Source: Ascidiimonas aurantiaca
GTDB lineage: Bacteria > Bacteroidota > Bacteroidia > Flavobacteriales > Flavobacteriaceae
NCBI RefSeq assembly: GCF_037646345.1
Contig: NZ_JBBEWR010000015.1
Span: 1-64,000 of the forward strand
Direction of reading: 5' to 3'
Length of the DNA stretch: 64,000 nucleotides
Shown: positions 25,277 to 34,416 of the stretch, piece after piece
Numbering within the stretch: the stretch's first letter is position 1
Layout of the letters: each line of letters starts with the position of its first letter
Position numbers and translations under genes: made by a program
The notes under the pieces: model-generated
What the model saw: only the letters and a program-made list of their open reading frames with translations
Database searches by the model: none
Told to the model about the DNA's origin: nothing

Positions 25277-27184
25277 TTATAAAAATTGAAAAACGACCAC
25301 TCCTAAAGGCGGAATGGTAATGGTTGCTGAAAAGGAATGTTGCTGAAAGGCATGCTCCTGAATGGGAATTTCTTTTTTATTACTTACACCGCTTCCTCCG
25401 TATTTTTTGAAATCACTGTTAAATATCTGGCCAAGCCTTCCTTTTCTGTCTAAACCAATTCTGTACTCTTTTAATACCCCGGGAGTAAAGTTACAGGCTA
25501 TGACAAGGTCCTGCTCAGGGTTATGCCCCTTACGCATATAGGTTAGTACGGAATTGGCGGCATCATTATAGTTTATCCATTCAAAGCCTTTATCGCTAAA
25601 CTGTTTTTCATACAATGCAGGATGGCTCTTATAAACTTCATTCAGATCGGTAATGAGTTTCTTGATCCCTTTATGAAAATCATATTGTAAAAGATGCCAG
25701 TCCAGGCTTTGCTCAAAATCCCATTCTTCTGACTGAGCGATCTCTGCTCCCATAAAAAGCAGTTTTGTGCCGGGATGGGTGTACATATAGCTATACAGGG
25801 CTCTGAGGTTGGCAAATCTTTGCCATTCATCACCAGGCATACGCCCGAGTAAGGAACGTTTTCCATATACTACCTCATCATGAGATAGCGGCAACATGAA
25901 GTTTTCGGTAAACGCATAGGTCAAACTGAAGGTAATATCATTTTGATGATATTTTCGGTAAATAGTATCTTTCTTGAAATATTCCAGGGTATCATGCATC
26001 CATCCCATCATCCATTTCATTCCAAAACCAAGGCCTCCGGTATATACGGGTTTGGATACACCTGTAAAAGAGGTAGATTCTTCTGCTATGGTCTGTACTC
26101 CTTTAAAACTGCTATATACTTCCTGATTAAGCTCTTTGAGAAATGAAATAGCCTCCAGGTTTTCTCTCCCTCCGTACTGGTTGGGTTCCCACTCTCCATC
26201 TTCACGGGAATAATCAAGATATAGCATGGAAGCCACGGCATCTACTCTAAGGCCGTCTGCATGAAAGACATCCAACCAGAAGAGTGCATTACTAATAAGA
26301 AAAGAGCGTACTTCATTGCGGCCATAATTAAAAATAAGGCTCTTCCAGTCCGGGTGAAAGCCTTTACGCCTGTCAGGATGTTCATAGAGATGAGAGCCGT
26401 CAAAGAAACCCAATCCGTGTGCGTCTTCGGGAAAATGAGAAGGTACCCAATCAAGAATGACACCTATATTGTTCTGATGTAGTGTGTCTATAAGCAGCAT
26501 AAAGTCTTCAGGGTTTCCAAACCGTGATGTTGGAGCAAAATATCCGGTGAGTTGGTAACCCCAGGAAGGATCGTAAGGATACTCCATCACGGGCATAAAC
26601 TCTACATGGGTAAACCCGGTTTCTTTCAGGTAGTTTACCAGTTCCTGAGCCAGTTCTTTATAGGTTAAAGACCGGTTTTCATCTACATTTTTCTTCCAGG
26701 ACCCCAGATGCATTTCATATACGGCATAGGGCCTGTCCAGGCTGTTCTTATCTTCCCGGTACCCCATCCATTTACTGTCTTTCCAGGCATATTCTTTATC
26801 CCACACCACGGATGCCGTTCTGGGAGGGTGCTCACAAGATCTGGCAAAAGGATCGGCTTTTTCTGTTTGTATGCCGCTTGCATGAGATTCAATTTTGTAT
26901 TTGTACAGGGCGCCGTTACTTACGTTGGGCACAAAGCCTTCCCAGATACCACTTTCGTCCCACCTCACAAAAAGTTTGTGTTCTCCTTCCTGCCAGTAAT
27001 TAAAATCCCCTATAACAGATACACTTTTGGCCGTGGGTGCCCACACTGCAAAATAAGTGCCTTTTACGCCATCTTTTTCAATACAATGCGCCCCGAATTT
27101 TTCATAAAGCCGGTAATGTTTTCCCGATTTAAAAAGATTGATATCAAAATCTGTAAACAGACTGTGCGCTAACGCTTTATTCAT
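25277..27184 (-). CDS. glgB: 1,4-alpha-glucan branching enzyme
   Basis: GlgB creates alpha-1,6 branches in glycogen-like glucan. The 635-residue protein has a CBM48 domain near the N-terminus (YFAVWAPTAKSVSVIGDFN), the GH13 barrel with WVPSHFPEDAHGL and the nucleophile Asp in GLRVDAVASM near residue 313. The acid Glu lies in TIAEESTSF near 367, and the third conserved block is PLSHDEVVYGK. It is a short form lacking the extra N1 domain of E. coli GlgB. It follows the maltokinase by ten bases, so branching is directly coupled with GlgE-dependent polymer synthesis. Confidence 0.95.
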   Translation of the reverse strand: MNKALAHSLFTDFDINLFKSGKHYRLYEKFGAHCIEKDGVKGTYFAVWAPTAKSVSVIGDFNYWQEGEHKLFVRWDESGIWEGFVPNVSNGALYKYKIESHASGIQTEKADPFARSCEHPPRTASVVWDKEYAWKDSKWMGYREDKNSLDRPYAVYEMHLGSWKKNVDENRSLTYKELAQELVNYLKETGFTHVEFMPVMEYPYDPSWGYQLTGYFAPTSRFGNPEDFMLLIDTLHQNNIGVILDWVPSHFPEDAHGLGFFDGSHLYEHPDRRKGFHPDWKSLIFNYGRNEVRSFLISNALFWLDVFHADGLRVDAVASMLYLDYSREDGEWEPNQYGGRENLEAISFLKELNQEVYSSFKGVQTIAEESTSFTGVSKPVYTGGLGFGMKWMMGWMHDTLEYFKKDTIYRKYHQNDITFSLTYAFTENFMLPLSHDEVVYGKRSLLGRMPGDEWQRFANLRALYSYMYTHPGTKLLFMGAEIAQSEEWDFEQSLDWHLLQYDFHKGIKKLITDLNEVYKSHPALYEKQFSDKGFEWINYNDAANSVLTYMRKGHNPEQDLVIACNFTPGVLKEYRIGLDRKGRLGQIFNSDFKKYGGSGVSNKKEIPIQEHAFQQHSFSATITIPPLGVVVFQFL

Positions 27185-27194
27185 TTTTTATCAA

Positions 27195-28829
27195 TTAGTT
27201 ATAATTCATAATACTGGCTATTCCTTCCAGAGGAATGACAGCCCATCGCGGACGCGAATTAAGTTCATATCCTAACTCATAAACGGCTTTTTCGAGCATA
27301 CAATATTTTAGTATAAATTCTATTTCCCGGCTGTACCCTATGTTAAGGTTTTCATGCTGTACTTTCTCTACATAGGTTTCCATAAAGACACCAACCATAA
27401 AACGATATAGTATTTCTCCGGCTTTGAACAATTCGTGTTTATCATGCGAATACTTGTCACTGTTGTTAAAAATAGTGGAGTAAATGGCATAATGAAAAGA
27501 ACGAAACATCCCTGCAACATCTTTGAGAGGGGGTTGTTTTACTTTACGGTCACGTATGGTACTTTCAGGCTCTCCTTCAAAGTCAAGCAAATAAAAATCA
27601 TCTCCATGTACCAGTACCTGGCCCAGATGGTAATCGCCATGAATACGAATACGCTCCCCTTTGAGCTGAGTCCAGTCAAAATCTAAAAATCGCTTTCGTA
27701 TCTCTTTTTTTCGTTCCAGGAACTGTTGTGCCAGCTCCATAGCTATCCCGTCTAGTTTGTGTAAATTGTTCTCAATAGTGTTTAAGCGGTTCTGGAACTG
27801 ATAAATAAGACGGTTTTTGAGCCAAACGGTATAATCTCCGTTATAGTGGGCCGGGGTAAATGCTGTGTTGTGAATATCACTCCCCAGGGCAATGTGCATT
27901 TGGGCAGTACGAAGTGCTAACTGACGTATTTTAGTAAACAGATTAAGTCCTGCCCAATCTATAATCTCTGGCGGAATGTCTGTAATACGCAATCGTTTAA
28001 AAAGAGAAACTTCCGGTAAGCTGTTTACTGTTATCTTTTTGTATTCGAGATTGGAAAAAACTTTATGCAGTTCCTTCAGCATGTATGCCCAGGCATCTCC
28101 TTCATTGGGCACCAGTTCCTGCATAAGAGCCAGTGTAATTACTTCTTCTTTGTTATGACTTACACTTATACTTCCGGTATATGCAGGTGTGTTGGTAAAA
28201 GAACTGTTTTCGGTGAGAAATCGGCTTATCTCATAATCAGGATTTGTATTTATGTAAATACGTCTAAAGAACTTAAGCACGAGTTTGTCATTGTAAATAA
28301 TAGAGGTATTACTCTGTTCAACCCCCATAAAACGGGAAGATATATATTTCTTTTCCTCCAGGCTCCTGCCTTTGTGAAATCGTACTTTAAGCGCCTCTTC
28401 TTTGCTTTCTGCATGCAGGATACATTCAAACAAATGCTTTCTAAAAGCTTCCAGGTGCAGTGCATCTATCAGATATCCTTCTCGGTCATTGCATTGTAAT
28501 TTGCAGATGGTGGTATAATCTTCATTTTGATGAACGGAACTGAATGCCAGTGGTATGAAATAGTTTTGAAAAAATGCTTCTTTAAAGTTTACTTCTAACA
28601 ACACACCGTAGTACAGATCGTTTCCGGAAACTATAGGAAAGTGATCTACAATCTCAATATATTTTAAAGTACTGGCTTTACCGGCATACCACCTTTTCTG
28701 AACAATATACTTTTCAAGTATGTCTTCTGAAAATACTTTCACAAACTCTTCATCATCAAAAACTGTATCCCAGTTCGTTTTAAACGAAAAGGAAGCTTTG
28801 AATATCTCCTGCCCGGTTGCTTTTTCCAT
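27195..28829 (-). CDS. Maltokinase (GlgE pathway)
   Basis: Maltokinase phosphorylates maltose to maltose 1-phosphate, the GlgE donor. The 544-residue protein is larger than the mycobacterial enzyme (about 450). It has a Mak-type N-terminal cap (EKYIVQKRWYAGKAST near residue 40), the kinase-like HGDYHLGQVLVHGDDFYLLDF catalytic and metal-binding region near residue 400, and a helical C-terminus. In some bacteria this domain is fused to trehalose synthase; here it stands alone, and no GH13 trehalose synthase is adjacent. It lies two bases after glgE and ten before glgB, a tight operon. Confidence 0.88.
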   Translation of the reverse strand: MEKATGQEIFKASFSFKTNWDTVFDDEEFVKVFSEDILEKYIVQKRWYAGKASTLKYIEIVDHFPIVSGNDLYYGVLLEVNFKEAFFQNYFIPLAFSSVHQNEDYTTICKLQCNDREGYLIDALHLEAFRKHLFECILHAESKEEALKVRFHKGRSLEEKKYISSRFMGVEQSNTSIIYNDKLVLKFFRRIYINTNPDYEISRFLTENSSFTNTPAYTGSISVSHNKEEVITLALMQELVPNEGDAWAYMLKELHKVFSNLEYKKITVNSLPEVSLFKRLRITDIPPEIIDWAGLNLFTKIRQLALRTAQMHIALGSDIHNTAFTPAHYNGDYTVWLKNRLIYQFQNRLNTIENNLHKLDGIAMELAQQFLERKKEIRKRFLDFDWTQLKGERIRIHGDYHLGQVLVHGDDFYLLDFEGEPESTIRDRKVKQPPLKDVAGMFRSFHYAIYSTIFNNSDKYSHDKHELFKAGEILYRFMVGVFMETYVEKVQHENLNIGYSREIEFILKYCMLEKAVYELGYELNSRPRWAVIPLEGIASIMNYN

Positions 28830-28831
28830 GA

Positions 28832-30772
28832 CTATGTATTGATTTTAAACAGGTGAAAAGGTAATGAAGGGTCGAGCTCTACAAAACACCATTCTTTGTC
28901 CCATACATAACTACTGCCTGTAACCGTATCTAACAAATGCATTTGTTGCCCTTCTTTAAGGCCCAGTTCGGCCAAAGGCACTTTGATCCATGCCTGCCTC
29001 TTATAATAAGAATCCAGGCTAACTACCATGAGGGTTTCATCTTTTCTGTCGTCATCATATTTGTAATACGCCATGACCTTGTCGTTATCGGTCTCACAAA
29101 AAAGAATGTTATGAGTTTGTTGTAAGGAGGTGTATTTTTTACGAGAGGCATTCAGCTTTTTTATGATACTGGTTAATTTGTTTTCCAATGCCCAGTTCCA
29201 ATGCCGTATCTCATATTTTTCAGAGTTGAGATATTCTTCTTTCCCGGGATATGGTTCTGAGACCATTTGTTCAAATACGGGTCCGTAAATACCTGTATTA
29301 GAGCTTAAAGTTGCTGCCAGAAAATATCTGTGTAAATAGGTAGCTTCGTTGGCTCCCTGAAGAGAATACGGATTAATATCGGGTGTATTGGGCCAAAAAT
29401 TGGGTCTAAAATATTCTTTTTGATCGGTTTGTGTAAGCTCGGTCATATAGTCTATGAGTTCCTCTTTGGTATTCCTCCATGTAAAATAGGTATATGATTG
29501 TGTAAAACCCTGTTTGGCAAGTTGCTGCATTACTTTAGGGCGGGTAAATGCCTCAGACAGAAAAAGTACATCGGGATAGCGGCTTTTTACTTTCTTGATA
29601 AGCCAGCCCCAAAAATGAAATGGTTTGGTGTGGGGGTTATCTACTCTAAAAATCCTTATGTTACAGTGTTCTATCCAGAAAAACATAATGTCTTTCAGTT
29701 CTTCCCAAAGAGCTTCCCAGTCTTTGCTCTCAAAATAAATAGGAAGTATATCCTGGTATTTTTTAGGAGGGTTCTCTGCATATTGCACGGTACCATCGGG
29801 TCTCCATTTAAACCATAGCGGATGTTTTTCTACATACGGATGATCTGGTGCTGCCTGTAATGCAAAATCCATAGCGATTTCGATACCCAGGGCCTTTGCT
29901 TTATTTACCAGATCAATAAAATCGTCCAGCGTTCCTAACTGCGGATGTACGGACGTGTGTCCTCCATAACGAGAACCAATACCCCAGGGGGAGCCTACAT
30001 CGTTCTCTTCTGCAGTAGTGGCATTATTTTTACCCTTTCGGTTTACCTCTCCAATAGGATGTATTGGTGGAAAATACAACACATCAAAACCCATATCGGC
30101 AATACGGGGCAACAGGCGCTCACAGTCTTTAAAAGTGCCGTGGGTATCTGGTTTTTCGGAAGCGGAACGGGGAAAGAACTCGTACCAGGTAGAAAACCGG
30201 GCTTTTAACCTGTCAACATATACCTCTAACTCCGGAGAGCTATAGGCCAGTTTTTTTTCAGGAAACTTTTTAAAGATCTCTCTGAGTTTTTGAGAAGCTG
30301 CTTCTTTGATAGATTCTTCATAATGATCTTCACTTGAAAACCATTTTATCAAATTATCCAGATACTTTTTATCCTGCTCATCGGCCTTTGAACTTATTTT
30401 CATAAGAAAATCAATTCCCTCCAGCAATTCTGAAACTACATGCTGGTCATCTTCTATTTTTCTTTCAATACTATGTTGCCAATTTAGTGCATAATCAACC
30501 CACCCTTCCAGGTAATATGAATACAAACCTTGTTTTTCAACTATAAAAGTGCCTTCCCAAAAATCATTTCCTTTAGGGCACATGCGTACCTCCTTAAAGT
30601 TTGTATCATGTTCATGTTTATAACGCAGAGCACATTCTATTACGTCATGCCCGTCTGAAAACACATCTGCCGTGACGGTTACCTTTTCCCCTACAACTCG
30701 CTTCACATAATAAAGCCCTCCATTTAACTGAGGAAGAACATTTTCAATAATAACCCGTGTTTGGTTCAACAT
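28832..30772 (-). CDS. glgE: Alpha-1,4-glucan:maltose-1-phosphate maltosyltransferase
   Basis: GlgE (GH13_3) transfers maltosyl units from maltose 1-phosphate to a growing alpha-1,4-glucan. The 646-residue sequence shows the N-terminal beta domain, the PPIHPIGEVNRKGKNN segment, the LQAAPDHPYVEKHPLWF segment, nucleophile Asp in FRVDNPHTKPF near residue 376 and general acid Glu in FLSEAFTRPK near 406. These are all diagnostic of GlgE rather than of other GH13 members. It heads the operon glgE-maltokinase-glgB-GH31. Upstream is a 78-base gap to a divergent hydrolase gene; no clear promoter consensus could be assigned there. Confidence 0.94.
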   Translation of the reverse strand: MLNQTRVIIENVLPQLNGGLYYVKRVVGEKVTVTADVFSDGHDVIECALRYKHEHDTNFKEVRMCPKGNDFWEGTFIVEKQGLYSYYLEGWVDYALNWQHSIERKIEDDQHVVSELLEGIDFLMKISSKADEQDKKYLDNLIKWFSSEDHYEESIKEAASQKLREIFKKFPEKKLAYSSPELEVYVDRLKARFSTWYEFFPRSASEKPDTHGTFKDCERLLPRIADMGFDVLYFPPIHPIGEVNRKGKNNATTAEENDVGSPWGIGSRYGGHTSVHPQLGTLDDFIDLVNKAKALGIEIAMDFALQAAPDHPYVEKHPLWFKWRPDGTVQYAENPPKKYQDILPIYFESKDWEALWEELKDIMFFWIEHCNIRIFRVDNPHTKPFHFWGWLIKKVKSRYPDVLFLSEAFTRPKVMQQLAKQGFTQSYTYFTWRNTKEELIDYMTELTQTDQKEYFRPNFWPNTPDINPYSLQGANEATYLHRYFLAATLSSNTGIYGPVFEQMVSEPYPGKEEYLNSEKYEIRHWNWALENKLTSIIKKLNASRKKYTSLQQTHNILFCETDNDKVMAYYKYDDDRKDETLMVVSLDSYYKRQAWIKVPLAELGLKEGQQMHLLDTVTGSSYVWDKEWCFVELDPSLPFHLFKINT

Positions 30773-30850
30773 TTTTAAAAAATTTAGTACCTGCTAAAAA
30801 TATAAAAAAGCTTTTAAATTAAATAACTTGCACTCCCAAATAGATTCGCT

Positions 30851-31723
30851 ATGTCATCAGAAAACAAAAACGCTTCTTACAGACAGGATATTCAGGTTCC
30901 CAAACCTATAATTTATACCGGGCAACTTTTACAGACCTTCTCTAAAAAATGGGCTTCCCGATATGCAGCCAGGCTCTTTATAACCCCTATGAAACACCCT
31001 ATGCCGAAAAGGGAATTTGAAATGGATCGATCCAGTAATCAATATACTTTACAACTCCCGGAGAGTCAAAAGGAAATTGTAGTCTATGAATACGGAGACG
31101 GCCCCAAAACGGCGCTTCTGGTTCATGGCTGGAGCGGCAGAGGTACACAGTTAGTTAAAATTGCCGAAGCTCTGCTGGCACAGGGATACAAAACAGTTAG
31201 TTTTGATGCACCCGCCCACGGTAAAGCCAAAGGACGTACGACCAACTTACGTGAGTTTATTGAAGCTGTTTTATTGCTGGATAAGAAAACCGGGCCTTTT
31301 GACATAGGTGTAGGACATTCTCTGGGTGGTATGACCCTTCTCAATGCGGTACGAATGGGAATATCTCTTCAAAAAATAGCCATTGTGGGAAGTGGGGATA
31401 TTGTAACCGATATTATGGATGATTTTGTGTCAAAACTGGAGTTAAAACCTGAAATACGACATCTTATGCAATATAACTTTGAAAACACTTTTGGCGAACC
31501 CATGAATAATTATGCGGCCAGTGAAGCCGCCAAAAAAGTACAGGCTCCCGTGTTAGTAGTGCACGATGAAAATGATGTAGAGGTTCCGGTAAGCAGCGCT
31601 AAGAACATTGTAAAACACCTCCCCAATGGCGAACTCTTTATTACCCGGGGGTTGGGGCACCGAAAGATTTTAGGGAATGGTACGGTTATTGATAAAATTA
31701 TTTCATTCATACATAAATCATAA
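30851..31723 (+). CDS. Alpha/beta hydrolase
   Basis: The 290-residue cytoplasmic protein shows the alpha/beta hydrolase sequence of motifs: TALLVHGWSGRGTQ (oxyanion region), the nucleophile elbow GVGHSLGGMT (Ser), VLVVHDENDVEVP with the acid Asp, and the catalytic His in GLGHRKIL near the C-terminus. The full triad is therefore present. The substrate is unknown. It is divergent from glgE and followed six bases later by the collagen-motif lipoprotein gene. Confidence 0.85.
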   Translation: MSSENKNASYRQDIQVPKPIIYTGQLLQTFSKKWASRYAARLFITPMKHPMPKREFEMDRSSNQYTLQLPESQKEIVVYEYGDGPKTALLVHGWSGRGTQLVKIAEALLAQGYKTVSFDAPAHGKAKGRTTNLREFIEAVLLLDKKTGPFDIGVGHSLGGMTLLNAVRMGISLQKIAIVGSGDIVTDIMDDFVSKLELKPEIRHLMQYNFENTFGEPMNNYAASEAAKKVQAPVLVVHDENDVEVPVSSAKNIVKHLPNGELFITRGLGHRKILGNGTVIDKIISFIHKS

Positions 31724-31729
31724 AATATC

Positions 31730-32275
31730 ATGAAAAAATTACTGTCACTTTTAGCATTTACCTCAATACTTTTTATTTCCTGTGAAGGCGATCCCGGCCC
31801 TCCGGGTCCTCCCGGCCCGCGTGGAGAAGATGGCTTTAATATAGTAGGAGTCGTTTTTGAAGAGATAGGGGTAAATTTCACACAGGCTAATAATTACAAA
31901 GAGTTAATCCCATTTCCGGAAAATATAGAGGTATTAAGAACAGATATCGTTTTGGTATATCTTTTAGAGGATGTAGTAAATGATGGGGTTGGAGGTACTG
32001 CCGACCTTTGGACCCTGCTTCCAAAAACAATATTTACCTCTCAAGGCACCCTACAATATAATTTTAACCATTCTTTTTTTGATGTTGAGGTTTCTTTGGA
32101 GGCTGATTTTAATCTCAATAATGTCCCTCAGGGCTTAGCTCTGGATCAAGTGTTTAGAATTGCTATTATCCCGGCAGATGAGTTCTCTCAAATGACTGAT
32201 GTAAACCTCAACAGCATGCAGGAAGTCATGCAGGCCTTGAATAAAACCCAAAAAGATATAATTAAAACTTTTTAA
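31730..32275 (+). CDS. Lipoprotein with a short collagen-like Gly-Pro-Pro segment
   Basis: The 181-residue predicted lipoprotein has the signal MKKLLSLLAFTSILFI ending in SCEGD. It is followed directly by GDPGPPGPPGPRGEDG, five collagen-type G-x-y triplets. The remaining 140 residues form a beta-rich globular domain with no recognised motif. Similar lipoproteins with a short collagen-like linker occur widely in Flavobacteriaceae. The triplets probably act as a stalk that lifts the domain from the membrane; this is inference. It starts six bases after the hydrolase gene. Confidence 0.75.
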   Translation: MKKLLSLLAFTSILFISCEGDPGPPGPPGPRGEDGFNIVGVVFEEIGVNFTQANNYKELIPFPENIEVLRTDIVLVYLLEDVVNDGVGGTADLWTLLPKTIFTSQGTLQYNFNHSFFDVEVSLEADFNLNNVPQGLALDQVFRIAIIPADEFSQMTDVNLNSMQEVMQALNKTQKDIIKTF

Positions 32276-32365
32276 AACTTTAAAATCAGGTTACAAATTG
32301 TAATCCTAAGGTATTGCTTACGACCTACCTATCATATAATCCGTAACTTTACAAAAACGAAGTTT

Positions 32366-32872
32366 ATGAAACATATTTGGTTGTTAGGTGTGTTGTTTTG
32401 CCTTGTCGGTTGTCAGGGAAATGCCCAGCAAAAACACAAGGCATCAAAAACACAAAAAGAAGAGAAAACATATGCAATACAAAAAACTGATGCAGAATGG
32501 AAAGCGCAGTTAACCGATATGGAATATTTTGTTTTGCGTAAAAAAGGAACCGAAAGGGCCTTTACAGGAAAATACAATAAGTTTTATGAAGAAGGTACAT
32601 ATGTTTGTGCCGGATGTGGCACAAAACTTTATGAAAGTCCGTATAAATATAACAGTGGTAGCGGTTGGCCTTCATTTGACAGAGGCTTTGATGCCAACCT
32701 GGCCTATGAGAATGACACTTCACACGGAATGGTACGCACAGAAATACTTTGCGGCTCCTGTGGCGGCCATCTGGGCCATATTTTTAATGACGGACCTGCA
32801 GATACTACAGGGAAAAGACATTGCATTAACTCGGTAGCACTTAAATTTATCCCAAAAAATGAAACCAACTAA
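32366..32872 (+). CDS. msrB: Methionine-R-sulfoxide reductase, lipoprotein form
   Basis: MsrB reduces protein methionine-R-sulfoxide. This 168-residue version has a lipoprotein signal (MKHIWLLGVLFCLVGCQG, lipid Cys at 16), so it acts in the envelope. Zinc is held by CAGC (81-84) and CGSC (129-132). The catalytic Cys lies in RHCINS (residue 153). The segment that usually reads SGCGWPSF is SGSGWPSF here (97-104), so the Cys commonly present at that position is Ser. Its last 14 bases overlap the second msrB gene. Periplasmic repair of oxidised lipoproteins is the likely role. Confidence 0.9.
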   Translation: MKHIWLLGVLFCLVGCQGNAQQKHKASKTQKEEKTYAIQKTDAEWKAQLTDMEYFVLRKKGTERAFTGKYNKFYEEGTYVCAGCGTKLYESPYKYNSGSGWPSFDRGFDANLAYENDTSHGMVRTEILCGSCGGHLGHIFNDGPADTTGKRHCINSVALKFIPKNETN

Positions 32873-33266
32873 ATCATATCCTTTTACAAAAAGCGAAGCT
32901 GAATGGAAGGAGGTATTGACCCCGGAAGAGTATCGAATACTTAGGGAGCAAGGTACGGAGTACCCGAATACGGGTAAATATAACCTTCATTTTGAAAAAG
33001 GATCGTACGTATGCAAGGGTTGTAAGCAGCCCCTGTTTGAAAGTGATCAAAAATTTGAAAGCGGATGCGGATGGCCCAGTTTTGACGATGCCAAAGAAGG
33101 GGCTGTAGAGTATCGTAAAGACACCTCTCACGGTATGATACGTACCGAAATTGTTTGTACCCGTTGCGGCGGGCATCTGGGGCATGTTTTTAATGATGGC
33201 CCGACTTCTACGGGCATGCGCTATTGTGTAAATTCTGCCAGCATTGATTTTAAAGATATTTCTTAA
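32859..33266 (+). CDS. msrB: Methionine-R-sulfoxide reductase, cytoplasmic form
   Basis: This 135-residue MsrB has no signal sequence. Zinc ligands are in CKGC (52-55) and CTRC (100-103), and the catalytic Cys is in RYCVNS (123). The SGCGWPSF segment retains Cys at residue 70, unlike the upstream lipoprotein copy. The two genes overlap by 14 bases in different frames and are probably translated together, giving one envelope and one cytoplasmic reductase. About 45-50 percent of positions appear shared between them by eye, so they are old paralogues. Confidence 0.92.
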   Translation: MKPTKSYPFTKSEAEWKEVLTPEEYRILREQGTEYPNTGKYNLHFEKGSYVCKGCKQPLFESDQKFESGCGWPSFDDAKEGAVEYRKDTSHGMIRTEIVCTRCGGHLGHVFNDGPTSTGMRYCVNSASIDFKDIS

Positions 33267-33272
33267 CTTTAG

Positions 33273-33300
33273 CAACGGCTTCTCCCGAAGCCGTTGTTAA
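33273..33300 (+). terminator. Hairpin after the msrB pair
   Basis: caacggcttc, loop tccc, gaagccgttg (33273-33296), followed by ttaattaatt. The stem is strong but the T-run is poor, so it may be a weak terminator or an mRNA-stabilising hairpin between msrB and the YVTN propeller gene. Confidence 0.55.
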
Positions 33301-33314
33301 TTAATTATCCTTTT

Positions 33315-34328
33315 ATGAAAAAATGGGTACTTTTACTTAGTCTGTTAAATACACTGCTGATAACTGCCCAATCAGGTACTTTGATAGTACTTAATAAATC
33401 AGATGATACGGCAGACTTTATCAATCTTGATTCCGGTAAAAGTATGGCTACCCTGCCCACCGGTGATGGCCCACATGAAGTAGCTGTAGCGCCTGATGGC
33501 AAAACCGCGGTGATCACCAACTATGGCAGGGCCTCATGGCCGGGAAACTCACTAACGGTACTGGATATTCCCGGAAAAAAAATTATAAAAACCATTACGC
33601 TTGACTATAAGGCACCACACGGAATTGAATACATAGAAAAAAATACCGTGCTGGTAACCTGCGAAGAAAGTAAAAAACTCATACAGGTAAATATTAAAAC
33701 CGGTATTGTTGAGAAAGCGATAGATACGGAACAACAAACCAGTCACATGGTTACTTATGCACCTAAATACCAGCGTGCTTTTGTTGCCAATATACGCTCG
33801 GGTAGTGTTTCTGTAATCAACGTAAAACAGGAGCAACTGGAAAAAATACTTCCTACCGGAAACGGGGCCGAAGGACTGGCACTTTCTGCCAACGGAAAAG
33901 AAATATGGGTTACTAACAGAGCTTCCAATACCATTAGTGTGGTGGATGCCTCTTCACTTGAGATCAAAGAGACACTTCCCTGTGAAAAGTTTCCCATCAG
34001 GGCCAAAGCAACTCCCAACGGGAAATATGTACTGGTCTCAAATGCGCAATCAGGAGATATCAGTGTTTTTGAGGCTGTAGGGAAAAAACTAATAACCAAG
34101 ATCTCTATGGAAGCTACAGCAAAGGAAAAAGAAGCTTCCCGACTTTTTCAGGATTTTGGTGAAAGCCCGGTTCCAGTGGGTATCCTTGTCCTTCCTGATA
34201 GCAAAACGGCTTTTGTAGCAAATACCAATGCTGATATTATTACAGTAATTGATCTCAATACACTACAGGTAGTAAAGCGGCTAACGGCCGGTAAAGAACC
34301 GGACGGTTTGGGATACTCGCCCCTGTAG
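33315..34328 (+). CDS. Secreted YVTN-type beta-propeller protein (YncE family)
   Basis: The 337-residue protein starts at ATG 33315 with a signal peptide (MKKWVLLLSLLNTLLITAQ). The mature part is a seven-bladed propeller of YVTN/YncE type, with blade motifs such as GDGPHEVAVAPDGKTAVITN, GAEGLALSANGKEIWVTN and GILVLPDSKTAFVANTN. It has no enzymatic motif. YncE-like proteins bind DNA or ligands in some bacteria, but function here is unknown. It is probably periplasmic. Confidence 0.82.
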   Translation: MKKWVLLLSLLNTLLITAQSGTLIVLNKSDDTADFINLDSGKSMATLPTGDGPHEVAVAPDGKTAVITNYGRASWPGNSLTVLDIPGKKIIKTITLDYKAPHGIEYIEKNTVLVTCEESKKLIQVNIKTGIVEKAIDTEQQTSHMVTYAPKYQRAFVANIRSGSVSVINVKQEQLEKILPTGNGAEGLALSANGKEIWVTNRASNTISVVDASSLEIKETLPCEKFPIRAKATPNGKYVLVSNAQSGDISVFEAVGKKLITKISMEATAKEKEASRLFQDFGESPVPVGILVLPDSKTAFVANTNADIITVIDLNTLQVVKRLTAGKEPDGLGYSPL

Positions 34329-34416
34329 ATTTAAATACGGTTAAAAATTTACTCCTTAGAAAGTTATTGCGTAACTTCGTCACTTCAAAAAAATCAGCTA
34401 ATAAAACTATATTGTA

